From assembly GCA_033030425.1 (NCBI GenBank), contig JAUFSD010000014.1, forward strand, positions 806,001 through 870,000: 64,000 bases of DNA, read 5' to 3'. Every line of letters starts with the position of its first letter. Position 1 is the first letter of the stretch. A program made the translations under genes and the position numbers. The DNA is from Verpa conica. Taxonomy: Eukaryota; Ascomycota; Pezizomycetes; Pezizales; Morchellaceae. Of this stretch, positions 54,840 to 63,867 are shown piece after piece. The notes beneath the pieces were generated by a model. It saw only the letters and a program-made list of their open reading frames with translations, ran no database searches and was not told where the DNA came from.

Positions 54840-55240
54840 TCCTTATACCTTCACTTCGTATTGGCAGCCTCTAAATACCCTATACCTAACGCAGAAATAT
54901 TACTCCCCTCCATGCATGTCTTGTAACATCAATTCTTCTCCCAGCCTTGACATACCCACCAACCCTCACACTCAATGTTTCATAGCTCTCCGCAATGTTT
55001 CTCTCCACCTCAAATTGCGTCCAGTTACTCCATCAATGAGCTCTACCCCCTCCTCTTAACTCATCAATAATCAATCTGGGTCCCTCAACGCATATTATCC
55101 AAAGATTTCATAGAAGGCCCTGTATTTGCCCTTCCGACTCGTTATGCAAGTAAATAGACCCCCAAACACTCAATAACTTTCATTGGCGTCTACCTAGTTA
55201 TTATTCTTTTGTATAGGTATGAGTGGAATATTTACAATTC
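54840..55240 (-). pseudogene. Possible decayed BTB relic R4
   Basis: Minus-strand phrases resemble the family's coiled-coil and BACK-like codons (plus-strand TATTGGCAGCCTCTAA, CTCCATCAATGAGCTCTACC, CAAACACTCAATAACTTTC), but no frame longer than a few dozen codons survives and no BTB half is visible. Confidence 0.4.
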
Positions 55241-55652
55241 TGTAGGGTGCTTAATCCTGGGCTCGATTTTCTAAGTGGGGGAATGTTTGATCTTCTCGGT
55301 GTTTTATCTTACTTACTGCTTATCACATTTTCCAGGGGCATATCTTATCAACGGTATAGTATTCAAGTACCTACTGATACCCTAAGTCAATAGTTCTAAG
55401 TTCGGCTCTAGACACTCATATATAAAGGGCACGGAAGCTTTCAACACAGATAGCACTGGTTTTTTGTAGTAATCTATTTTAAGTATACCCTCCTCTACTC
55501 TTATCCCTAACGGTTGAGCTCAATGTCCAACATGAGCAAGCATTCTACCTCATCTTTTGTAGTACAGGTAACATATAAGGTGGAATAACGTTTAGAATAA
55601 AAATGCAGAATTTAGGGATGGGATTCTAGGCTCCATAGCTCTAGTACAAATT
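55241..55652. other. Intergenic stretch, nothing recognised
   Basis: AT-rich, no feature recognised. Confidence 0.3.
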
Positions 55653-57266
55653 TCACCTTCTTACTACCTTAAGTGCTAACCCCTTTACTCGTCTCATGAA
55701 CCTCCGCTTACGAGATTCCTTCCTGCTATCAGGCCTCTTACTGTCAGGCCTCCTACCATCAGGCCTCCTGCTTTCAGGCTGTCTTCTTTCAGGCTCTCTT
55801 CTTTCAGGCTCTCTTCTTTCAGGCTCTCTTCTTCCAGGCTCTCTGCTTTCAGGCTCTCTGCTTTCAGGATCTCCTTTTTCAGGGTCGCTGGTTTCAGGCT
55901 TTCCGTTGCGGGGCCACCCCACATGATGAGCGACATTACAATACTGCTCAAGACGCTTTCTACCAACACTACATAGGTCACCTCTCATCCATAAGTTCTC
56001 TTCGATGTATTTGAGGATGGCCTTCTTAGTCTCCCCGGAATGTGAAGATTTCTGGGTCCATGGATCCAACATATACCCCTCACACGCTTCTTTAAGTGGC
56101 TTTCCATCGACTGTGACTAGGTTACTTCCAGCCCACAAGTGAGCTTCGTAATACTGACAAATCCCTTCGAAGGGCCGCTCGCCGACATTTTCGAGATTTT
56201 GTTGCGGGACTTGTTGAAAGGTTAGAGCAATCATTATTGCTAGTATGACCACGCTTGAGACGGCCGTGGTGAAAAGAAGCATCAACGTGGGGGGCGTCAA
56301 TTCAGGAGCCAAATAACACCCCCACCCTGGTCTAGCCTTCGTAGCTCTCTCAGCCTCAAGTAAACCCTTCATACTCGCAGCACACTTCTTCATCTTATTA
56401 GCCTCACGCACCGCCCCTGCCTTCTCAAGTTCTAGCCTCTGCACCTTCTCGCGCAACTCCGCTGCATGAGCCTCTGAGCTCTGCAGCCCCTGCTCCAGAC
56501 CCCTAAGTTCTGTATGCGTTTCCGCAGCGTCCCCTTGCACCCGATTAAGCTCCCACGTCACTTCATTAATTCTGTTTACTAATCTTCCCACAAGCCCGAC
56601 TACTAGCTCATCCCCATCTGCCAACAGCGTCTTCATATCGCTCCGATCAATCATATTCAGATTTCCGAAGTTTTCCGCCGAAAACGTTGACACAAGGTCC
56701 TGGATCGGTTCCTCTAGGTCCATGAGACGGTCCGTGTGAGAATAGACATACCCAAGAAGTTCAACAACGTTTGCCGTCACACTCGAGGTACTCTCTGCGA
56801 GTGTCCAAGAGATCTCTTCAAGCGCCATCTCGAGCCGCTCCAATGCCATCATTCTCAATTTTTCAATGTCTTGATGTTTTGCGAGCACATATAATTTTGC
56901 ATGTGCCAGTAGTACATTTTCACCCCTCGCCCCCTCTCGGTCCTCCAGGCTCTGTACAGTATCTGGGGTATTTGCACCATCTCGTCCTCCCACTTCATCG
57001 TTCTCTGCTCCCTCTGCCTCTAGTGTGGGAAGTTTATAGTCTTTGTAGTAAAGAAAGTGGACGAATCGTTCCACTGTATCGTCATCCCATGCTGACAAGT
57101 CAATCTTTCTCCCGGTGGCCTCTGTGGATACGCTAATGGCGGTGCGGCGAGGAGTACTTGAATGTGCGGCAAGGATATCGCTATGGACAAAAAAGCATTT
57201 GCCTGACTTTGCCACGATCTCAAAGGGCTGTGATGAGAGAGATTTGGGGTTAGGCGAGGATTCCAT
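55653..57266 (-). CDS. Intronless membrane BTB/POZ protein B21 with charged repeat tail
   Basis: A single frame of 537 residues begins MESSPNPKSLSSQPFE. BTB first half: IVAKSGKCFFVHSDILAAHSSTPRR...WDDDTVERFVHFLYYKDYK. Linker NTPDTVQS. Second helices VLLAHAKLYVLAKHQDIEKL. BACK-like VVELLGYVYSHT and QDLVSTFSAENFGNLN. A coiled coil (about 215-300) leads to a transmembrane helix (TAVSSVVILAIMIALTF, about 325-345). One good two-cysteine module follows (ICQYYEAHLWAGSN...LKEAC) and one degenerate (ILKYIEENLW...LEQYC). The last 90 residues are a tract of R-E-P-E/R-R-P-D units from a 15-bp minisatellite, ending in a basic stretch. This tail is unique in the array. Confidence 0.85.
   Translation of the reverse strand: MESSPNPKSLSSQPFEIVAKSGKCFFVHSDILAAHSSTPRRTAISVSTEATGRKIDLSAWDDDTVERFVHFLYYKDYKLPTLEAEGAENDEVGGRDGANTPDTVQSLEDREGARGENVLLAHAKLYVLAKHQDIEKLRMMALERLEMALEEISWTLAESTSSVTANVVELLGYVYSHTDRLMDLEEPIQDLVSTFSAENFGNLNMIDRSDMKTLLADGDELVVGLVGRLVNRINEVTWELNRVQGDAAETHTELRGLEQGLQSSEAHAAELREKVQRLELEKAGAVREANKMKKCAASMKGLLEAERATKARPGWGCYLAPELTPPTLMLLFTTAVSSVVILAIMIALTFQQVPQQNLENVGERPFEGICQYYEAHLWAGSNLVTVDGKPLKEACEGYMLDPWTQKSSHSGETKKAILKYIEENLWMRGDLCSVGRKRLEQYCNVAHHVGWPRNGKPETSDPEKGDPESREPESREPGRREPERREPERREPERRQPESRRPDGRRPDSKRPDSRKESRKRRFMRRVKGLALKVVRR
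55726..55890 (-). repeat. 15-bp minisatellite in the B21 tail
   Basis: About eleven units of the TTCAGGCTCTCTTCT type (plus strand) encode the R-E-P-E-R and R-P-D repeats of B21. Confidence 0.8.
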
Positions 57267-57310
57267 TGTTTTTTTTCTGATGTTTCTGTTCTTTTAGGTG
57301 GTGGTTGAAG

Positions 57311-57345
57311 ATGAGGTGATGTTTGCGGGGAATACTGTCGACTTA
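57311..57345 (-). promoter_or_regulatory. Intronless-class promoter element of B21
   Basis: GTTTGCGGGGAATACTG on the plus strand about 55-65 bp upstream of B21 matches the GCGGGGAA element of B4, B5 and B20. The TTACAC half is reduced to ATTACGTAAT. Confidence 0.45.
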
Positions 57346-57677
57346 ATTAGGATATTACGTAATCAAAGCCAACTAGAATATTAGTTCTGTGCGTGACTAC
57401 TGTAATCTAGCTAATTCAAAAACGCACCGGATCAATGCCTCACGATAGACTTTTTCTGTCAGAATTTTCTATATCCAACCCAGTATAATGGTCTCTAGAT
57501 TGCAGACTATACACAGACAATTTATAGTTAGTAGCTACAAGATAAACTACTAGTTGAAAAGAACCACTTAAAAACTAAATATCTAGGCAATAATCGTAGA
57601 ATAACAGAACGAAGAGATACAGAAATATAAACAGCTGTATCCTTTTGTAATAATACCTAGGACTATCTTTTCTGTAT

Positions 57678-58034
57678 TTATATTTTAACACCAAACAACA
57701 AATACGAGATAAAAGACGCAAGTAAATAGACAATACCGAGAACGAGTCCTGCAACACCGCAAATAACTGTTATAACAAAGTGAATAGTTGTATAGATAAA
57801 GTGCAATAATCCTATGAGAAAGTAGGGAACACCTGTAGAAATGGAAAATATAGGAGGAGAGCGGTCGGTCGGGGTGTTAGTGGGCTTCACGATACTAGAA
57901 GTCGTGCTCGTGGATCTCAATGTAATAGAAGACTTTGTACCAGCTGACTTTGTAGTAGTACTACGGGCCTTAGAACTGATAATTTTTGTAACTCTAGATG
58001 GGGTTTTTCTAGTAGGCTTCTTCCAGTTATCCAT
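57678..58034 (-). CDS. Small two-TM protein, unrecognised
   Basis: A frame of 118 residues has a basic, Ser/Thr/Lys-rich N-terminus (about 1-60: KKPTRKTPSRVTKII, TTTKSAGTKSS) and two hydrophobic helices (about 70-88, GVPYFLIGLLHFIYTTIHF; about 90-115, VICGVAGLVLGIVYLLASF). It lies between B21 and B22, about 90 bp downstream of the B22 stop on the same strand. There is no BTB similarity, signal peptide or small first exon. The clear separation of a charged head from a hairpin of two membrane helices argues that it is coding, but no homologue is recalled and expression is unknown. It could also be a chance frame or an unannotated alternative 3' exon of B22. Confidence 0.45.
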   Translation of the reverse strand: MDNWKKPTRKTPSRVTKIISSKARSTTTKSAGTKSSITLRSTSTTSSIVKPTNTPTDRSPPIFSISTGVPYFLIGLLHFIYTTIHFVITVICGVAGLVLGIVYLLASFISYLLFGVKI

Positions 58035-58123
58035 ACTCTGACAATACTAAACAAGGAACCTGATGTTAGCACTCTAAACCCAAAACCCCCCCGCATAGTA
58101 AAAATAAACAGGCTCTATACATT

Positions 58124-59649
58124 TTACCAGAAAGTAGATTTCTCAGCCAGGTATTTACTAATACATACCTCTTTGAGAGGTTTCCCTTCGATTTTCTGAC
58201 CAGCACTCCCGGCCCATGAATTGGCTTCATAAAACTGACATACTTGTAGCGCCCCCGTATGGGTAAGTAAAGGTTTTTGGAACCGTTGTTGGATTCGCTT
58301 TTTATCCCACGACCCTTCGCTGCACACAGCCCTCAAAGGTCTTTTCCCGACTACAACAGAATCTCCCCCAGCCCATGAGCGCTTTTCATAGTATTTACAA
58401 ATCCCATGGAAGGACTGCCCGTCGATAGTTCCGAACTGCAAGGCTTGTTGAACAAGTAGACCAGTAAAAAGGCCCATCACCGAGACCGCCAGGATATAGT
58501 ATAACACGTTGGGAGGAAACGACCATCCTGAAAAGGAGAATATTGGCTCTTCCCGGATACCGTCCACGTTATCCATCACCGCTTGAACTCTTTCCCAGCT
58601 CTTGAGTAACCAGTCGGTCATGAGGTTAAATTCTGTATCTATTCTTTCAGATACTCCAGCCCATAATTTGCCCAAGTTTGGAAGGGCAGACTTCGTAGCC
58701 CTCTTAGCTTCAAGCAGCTTCTCAAGATCTACAACCGACTTTCTTAGCTTAAGATTTTCACTTTCCTTCTCAGCTTTAGCAGTCTCCAATCGCTGCACCT
58801 CTCGACGCAGTGCCTCTTCCGTAGCTTCGGACTTCCTTGAAGCCTCTGCAAACTCATTCCCCGTCTCATAAAGTCTCTCTGCCACTTTCTCCATCAATTC
58901 GACCGCAAAATCACCTCCCTCGCGTAAAAATAACCCCATCTCCTTCCGATTCATGAGCTTCTCAAAGTTGTATGCTGCAAAACTCGACACCAGACCCCTC
59001 ATTGGTTCCTCTGAGAGCATGTAAATATCGGTTTGGGGGTTCGTGTGAGCTTGTGTGTGCGAGGAAACATATTCCAACAGTTCAATAACATCCACCGATA
59101 TAGTCGAAACGCCTTTAAGCTTACGCCTATTGATCCCCCCAAGCACTGTTTTAAGTCGTTCTAATGCCATCATTCTCAAACCGTCGATACCCTTATGCTG
59201 GGCGAGCGCATAGACCTTCGCGTGTGCTAGCAGCACATTCACTTCATCCATCCCTTTCCACTCATCCTTGTCCGCTAGACTCTGTTCCGTGTTTGGCGTA
59301 TCCATCCCACCCTGTCTCCCCCTCTCCTCTTCCTCGTCCTCCTCTTCATCCGAGATCGGTTCCGGGACTTGATAGTCACCAATATACATGAATTCGACGA
59401 ACCGCCCTACAGTGTCACCATCCCATTCTAACAAATAAATCTTCTTCTCGTTAGCATCCTTCCACACTCCTGTTGTCGTACTGCGGAGTGGCTCCGACTG
59501 CGCGGCGAGGATGTCGCTATGGACAAAGAAGCGCTTGTTGCCGGATTCGGCAACTATCTCGAAGGTTTCGGAGGAAAGGAGGCTGTAGTTATTAGCGACA
59601 GTTCGGTACTTGAGAAGGAGAGGGAGTACCCGGAGAAATATGGAGGCAT
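58124..59649 (-). CDS. Membrane BTB/POZ protein B22 with two two-cysteine modules
   Basis: Exon 1 is 59630-59649 (MPPYFSG), intron 59583-59629 (47 bp), exon 2 59582-58124, giving 492 residues. BTB first half: LLSSETFEIVAESGNKRFFVHSDILAAQSEPLR...WDGDTVGRFVEFMYIGDYQ, close to the family consensus. Linker variant DTPNTEQS. Second helices VLLAHAKVYALAQHKGIDGL. BACK-like VIELLEYVSSHT and RGLVSSFAAYNFEKLMN. Coiled coil about 240-300, then a transmembrane helix (VLYYILAVSVMGLFTGLLV, about 370-390). Modules: ICKYYEKRSWAGGD...LRAVC and VCQFYEANSWAGSAG...LKEVC, both with 24 residues between cysteines. Ends STFW. Confidence 0.87.
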
Positions 59650-59788
59650 GGTTTTAGCGTCGAACGCGGGAAGATAGTATAATAATTACTCTTCTCAAAT
59701 CCAGGAAATGGAATAGACAGTGACATGGGGGCACCTGGAGGCTGTGAGGTCGATGCTTTTTCTTAGATAGTAGAGCTTGGAGAGCTCA

Positions 59789-59820
59789 AATGTAACCCTA
59801 ACCCTTTGTATGGATGCCTA
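59789..59820 (-). promoter_or_regulatory. Telomere-like promoter box of B22
   Basis: TGTAACCCTAACCCTTTG then TATGGATGCCTAAATG, about 140 bp upstream, followed at once by TTGCACAAAG as in B14. Confidence 0.72.
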
Positions 59821-59830
59821 AATGTTGCAC

Positions 59831-60649
59831 AAAGTCTGAGACTCGGGTCCACCACCCCTTGCCCTGGCATCTTCATGTACTATGTACTATTGTTATTCAC
59901 AAAACTCTAGCACCAGTGAACTAACCTATGTAGCCTAAAATTCTATAGATACACTTTAAGTTTTAGTGATACCTAAAATTAATATCTAGCTATCGGGATA
60001 TGGCAAATGCGGGGACAACTGGGTGCCGACATGACTCACCTATTTCATCAGGATAAAATGCTGAAGCCAGTAGCTTCTTGTATTTTCCAGTCCAGAAACT
60101 ATTTTCTCTATACAGAAAATACCAGAACCTTCTAAATGTAGAGGAGATTAAGGCCTATAATCCAACTAGAGTCTTCGATCTAGTAGTTGGGACTAGGTTG
60201 ATATCAGAGTTATATACCTAGTAATTTTACTCTCTTTGGAGCATGAAACTCATCCTGGGTGTTACGGCTCTTTATTCGACCTTGGTATACTGTATGTGTC
60301 TTTGCAATTTATTTTACAGCGCAAAGTTGTATTCCTATAGGTTACTTTTTTGAGTGAAGGCCTCTCCCCAAATAGATCGAGAACCGAGGATATGCACTGC
60401 TGAGTACAAGTGTGTCAATCTACAGATTCATATTACGTTTGTTGTGTTGAAGTAATAATCGAGTGATAATTTATGAATAGGAACCCCCTCTGTTATAAAA
60501 TACCCTCTATTCTTCTTCTTGACACCTCGGCAATACAATCAGTACATCATAAGACCCCCGGCCAAGATTCTTATAGCCTACATCCTCTCAAAATATCAGA
60601 ACATTGTACGCATTAAGCCGGGGCATGATGACAATATTACACACTTGTT
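59831..60649. other. Intergenic stretch, nothing recognised
   Basis: AT-rich DNA without a recognised feature, ending at the small spliced gene. Confidence 0.35.
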
Positions 60650-61046
60650 TCAAATTGCGTTTTGATCGACCGAGAACGTATTATCAGGAAGAACTTTGAT
60701 AATTTCTCCCATCTTCTTTTCAGTCATATTCAGCAACTTACTGACCGCATACTCGCTGCTGTTGTCGGAGCTGGCTTGAAAAAAGACTTGGTTGTTGATT
60801 ACATCGCCTGGTGGTGCTGTCAAGAGGGAGTATCCTTTAGGCAAGATAAGGGCGTGCCAAGTATTGCTAACATAGGTCCCATGGGGGTACCCGGCAGGGC
60901 TGAAGAAAGTAACTAGCTCCACCTCATACCCGCTCAGGACTCGACAGTTTGCTAGTAGATAGTGAGAAACTAGAATCATCTGGATTGGGCGGGGTAGACC
61001 TACCTAAAGCCTGCTCACGGCGCTGAGCATCCATGGGATTAGACAT
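60650..61046 (-). CDS. Small spliced protein, unrecognised, at the strand switch
   Basis: Exon 1 is 61004-61046 (MSNPMDAQRREQAL), intron 60952-61003 (52 bp, GTAGGT...CTACTAG), exon 2 60951-60650, giving 114 residues in a continuous frame. The exon-2 frame is open from the acceptor and includes FFSPAGYPHGTYVSNTWHALIL, PPGDVINNQVFF and KKMGEIIKVLPDNTFSVDQN. It has no BTB similarity, no signal peptide and no obvious membrane helix. Intron length and splice signals match those of the array genes. The splicing model is inferred from frame joining only. It lies between the divergent B22 and B23, and is one of only two non-BTB, non-transposon candidates in the window. Confidence 0.5.
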
Positions 61047-61246
61047 GTTTGCGGACTTCCTTCTATGGTATGTTGAATACTATGGCTCGGGGTGGTAGTA
61101 GCTGCTTCTAGCTCTCACTATGCTAGATACTCAAAGAGTTTGAAGGAGATAATATGAGTATAGTAGTCTGAATAATGGTAGGTATTTTTTGTAAGGCTGG
61201 GACTGCGCGCTGGGGTGTTGGAGCATATATCTACTAACACATCATT

Positions 61247-61284
61247 CAGGCATCCATATAAAGGGTTAGGGTTATTGTGCGTTG
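61247..61284 (+). promoter_or_regulatory. Telomere-like promoter box, plus orientation, distal copy before B23
   Basis: CAGGCATCCATATAAAGGG then TTAGGGTTATTGTGCGTTG: the box is in the reverse orientation to all those at its left, as expected for a plus-strand gene. At about 470 bp from the B23 start it is farther than usual; a second copy lies closer. Confidence 0.7.
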
Positions 61285-61603
61285 TTTACATAGATAGGCC
61301 TTGCACTATCAACTCTCCGGATAGTGTCTCGTGCGGTGAGACACCCTTTGAGCCTATTTATGCTGCAGCACGGCGAGTGCGATAGTATGATTGGACCTGT
61401 ATCAACAGGGCTAGGGTTTGCGCCTGCGTTTATCCCGTTTCGTTTCGTTTATTATACTTGGACTGAGTTGGCCCTATTCATCCATTCGCCCACCCTTTTG
61501 GAATATGTTCAAAATAGAACTTTTCTACATGGCTGCATGTATCTACCCACTAGAAATTACAATCTATAGGTAACTTGTATATATACATTAGGACTTGTAT
61601 CGA

Positions 61604-61637
61604 ACAAAGGGTTAGGGCTGTGTGTAACCTATGCGCT
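61604..61637 (+). promoter_or_regulatory. Telomere-like promoter box of B23, proximal copy
   Basis: CAAAGGGTTAGGGCTGTGTG then TAACCTATGCGCTG, about 115-150 bp upstream of the B23 start, within the usual distance. A weak distal-box match (CGAGTGCGATAGTATG) lies at 61374-61389. Confidence 0.6.
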
Positions 61638-61751
61638 GTCGCGTTTAGCCAGACCTCGAGCCCCTCAACCGAACGAAGCGCTTCTCATCTACGTACCACA
61701 GCTCCAAGTAATCAATTCTGTCATATATTCCCACAATCCCTGCTAGGAGCC

Positions 61752-63114
61752 ATGTCTCCCCAGTATTCCGAGTACTTCCCCTTCCACTTCCCTTCCCAAA
61801 TGCTACAATCTCGCTAACAACCATAGTTCTCGCTCCTCAAAAATCATCGAGATCGTTGCCCAGTCTGGCGATAAAAGCTACTTTGTCCACAGAAAAGTCC
61901 TTCTAGCACAATCAGAACAAATCCGCCGTACAATTACCACCCAAGAGAAAATTGAGTTGTTAGATTGGGATGGCAACACTGTAGGGCGGTTCGTGGAGTT
62001 TTTGTATGAGGGGGGTTATCATGTCTTTACAATATCGGAGGGGCCGGATGGCGAGAACATACCGGAGCGGGAGGGCATAATGATGCCTGATAAAGCACAG
62101 GGCTTAGCGGATCAGGAAGATGTGGGAATTGGGTATGAGAATGTGCTACTGGCTCATGCGAAGGTGTATGCACTGGCACAGTGTAAGGGCGTCGAAGGGC
62201 TGAAGAAAGTAGCAATGAGACGGCTTAGGATAGTGCTTGAAGAAGTTGGGTGGCGTATGCTCTGGGGGTATCCCAAGGGAGTGGTTGATGTCATTGAGTT
62301 GTTGGGGTATGTCCATTGTCACACACTCGCAAAATCGGAGGAGCCAATACGGGAGCTTGTGTCAACGTTTGCATCGGAGAATCTTGAGAGACTTATGGGT
62401 CAGAAGGAGATGGAGCTGCTGTTGGCTAAAGAGGGGGGTCTTGCAATCGAATTGATGGAGGGGGTTGCTACAAGGCTCTGTACTGCAGGGAGGAAGGCTC
62501 TGTATTTTGAGAGGGAAGTAAAGAGCTGGAAGAAAAAGGTCTCCAAGTCTGATAAAAAATTGCGGCAAGCAGACGTTGAAAATGAGGAGAAGTTGCGGAA
62601 ATCAGAGGCTATCAGTACTGAAAGGCTGAACAAGGTTTTGGAACTGGAAGGAAAAATCGCGGATATGAAGCGGTCGCTTAAGGATGGAGGATCAATAAAA
62701 CTCCCTCTTCAAAGTCCGGCCTACAAGGGGACATATGTCCGTACAACATTTCCCCCGCGTATGCTCTTTTATATCGCCGCGGCCTCAGTTATTATCATCG
62801 TTGCTACCCTGTTCATTCAAAACGCCCCCCAAACCGCCGATAGAGAGCTCTTCCGAGGGCTCTGTCAGTACTACAAAGCACATTCACCGGCTGGGAATAC
62901 TATTATCGATACGCTCGGAGGGAAACTTTTGAAGGAAAAATGCCGTCAATCTACACCGGGTTTACACCTCGCGGGCTTACTTAATAACAGTCAACAAGGT
63001 ATATGCCAGTTTTTTGAAGCACGTGGGTGGGCTGGGACAGATATTATAGACACTAGTATTGTTGGTGGGTCTCTTAGGAGGAGTTGTCAAGACCTAGGTT
63101 ATACAAGCTTCTAG
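61752..63114 (+). CDS. Membrane BTB/POZ protein B23 (plus strand) with two two-cysteine modules
   Basis: Exon 1 is 61752-61771 (MSPQYS), intron 61772-61826 (55 bp, CTAACAACCATAG end), exon 2 61827-63114, giving 435 residues. BTB first half: SSKIIEIVAQSGDKSYFVHRKVLLAQSEQIRR...WDGNTVGRFVEFLYEGGYH. Linker MMPDKAQG. Second helices VLLAHAKVYALAQCKGVEGL. BACK-like VIELLGYVHCHT and RELVSTFASENLERLMG. Coiled coil about 215-285, then a transmembrane helix (MLFYIAAASVIIIVATLFI, about 315-335). Modules: LCQYYKAHSPAGNT...LLKEKC, where Pro replaces the usual Trp, and ICQFFEARGWAGTD...LRRSC. It is the first copy on the plus strand. Confidence 0.88.
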
Positions 63115-63719
63115 TATTAGTAAACATACCAGCTACTGGTCCTCAAAAACCTCCGCCCTCGTTTGTTTATTTAATGTTTTATGGTGGCTTTTTATACAAT
63201 TCTTATCCCAGTACAAGGCTACTATCATCATTTCCTTTCCTACCTGGATGCCTGTTTTACCTGAGTTTTAAGTTCTATTATGACTAGAGTTTTCACATCA
63301 GATGAGAAGCTAGTTATATCTACTTAAGCGTTCGGTAATTTATTTATGCTATCACTTTTTGAAATAGCCTTACTTTTAGGTCCCCTACACCAGTAGTACA
63401 AATTTATTAGGATAAATTATGGCCATATATAGCTAAGCTAGAAATCAGGTATCACAGCTAATCTTACATACTATTGGCTACATAGAATACAGCGCCCATT
63501 AGTTGAGATCCACCAGCTTGTGTAGGTACATAATATTGTCGTATATGTACTTTCCGGACTACAACACTAAATACATATCTGGGTTCATGATTCTACCAGG
63601 GCAATGTGCATCTTTCAAAAATGGATAGCTAGGCCACCACCACTCTTGACGGCGGGTGAGGTTATAATTTTTTTAAACAAGCTTACTCGGTACCTGCAAT
63701 ATCCAGGCGCCCAGAAAAT
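63115..63719. other. AT-rich intergenic stretch, nothing recognised
   Basis: No coding or repeat signal was recognised between B23 and the B24 promoter box. Confidence 0.35.
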
Positions 63720-63740
63720 AGAGGGCTAGGGCTATCAGCT
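63720..63740 (+). promoter_or_regulatory. Telomere-like promoter box of B24
   Basis: AGAGGGCTAGGGCTATCAG on the plus strand, about 130-150 bp upstream of B24. Two G-to-C type differences make it a weak but correctly placed and oriented copy. Confidence 0.5.
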
Positions 63741-63867
63741 ACCCAGAGTCAACCCCGCCCGAAAGCTGTTCAGCTGGTAAAAGCTACACATCCATACTAC
63801 TCGAAGAAAGATACTACCCTGCTATACATTCGCACCACTCGCACAAAGCTCGCGCCAAAATAAAATC

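Noticed and set aside
854..61637. Interpreting the TTAGGG-type sequences as interstitial telomere scars from chromosome fusion
   Set aside because: They are short (usually two units), always embedded in a longer conserved box, oriented with the genes and at a fixed distance from the starts, which fits promoter elements better.
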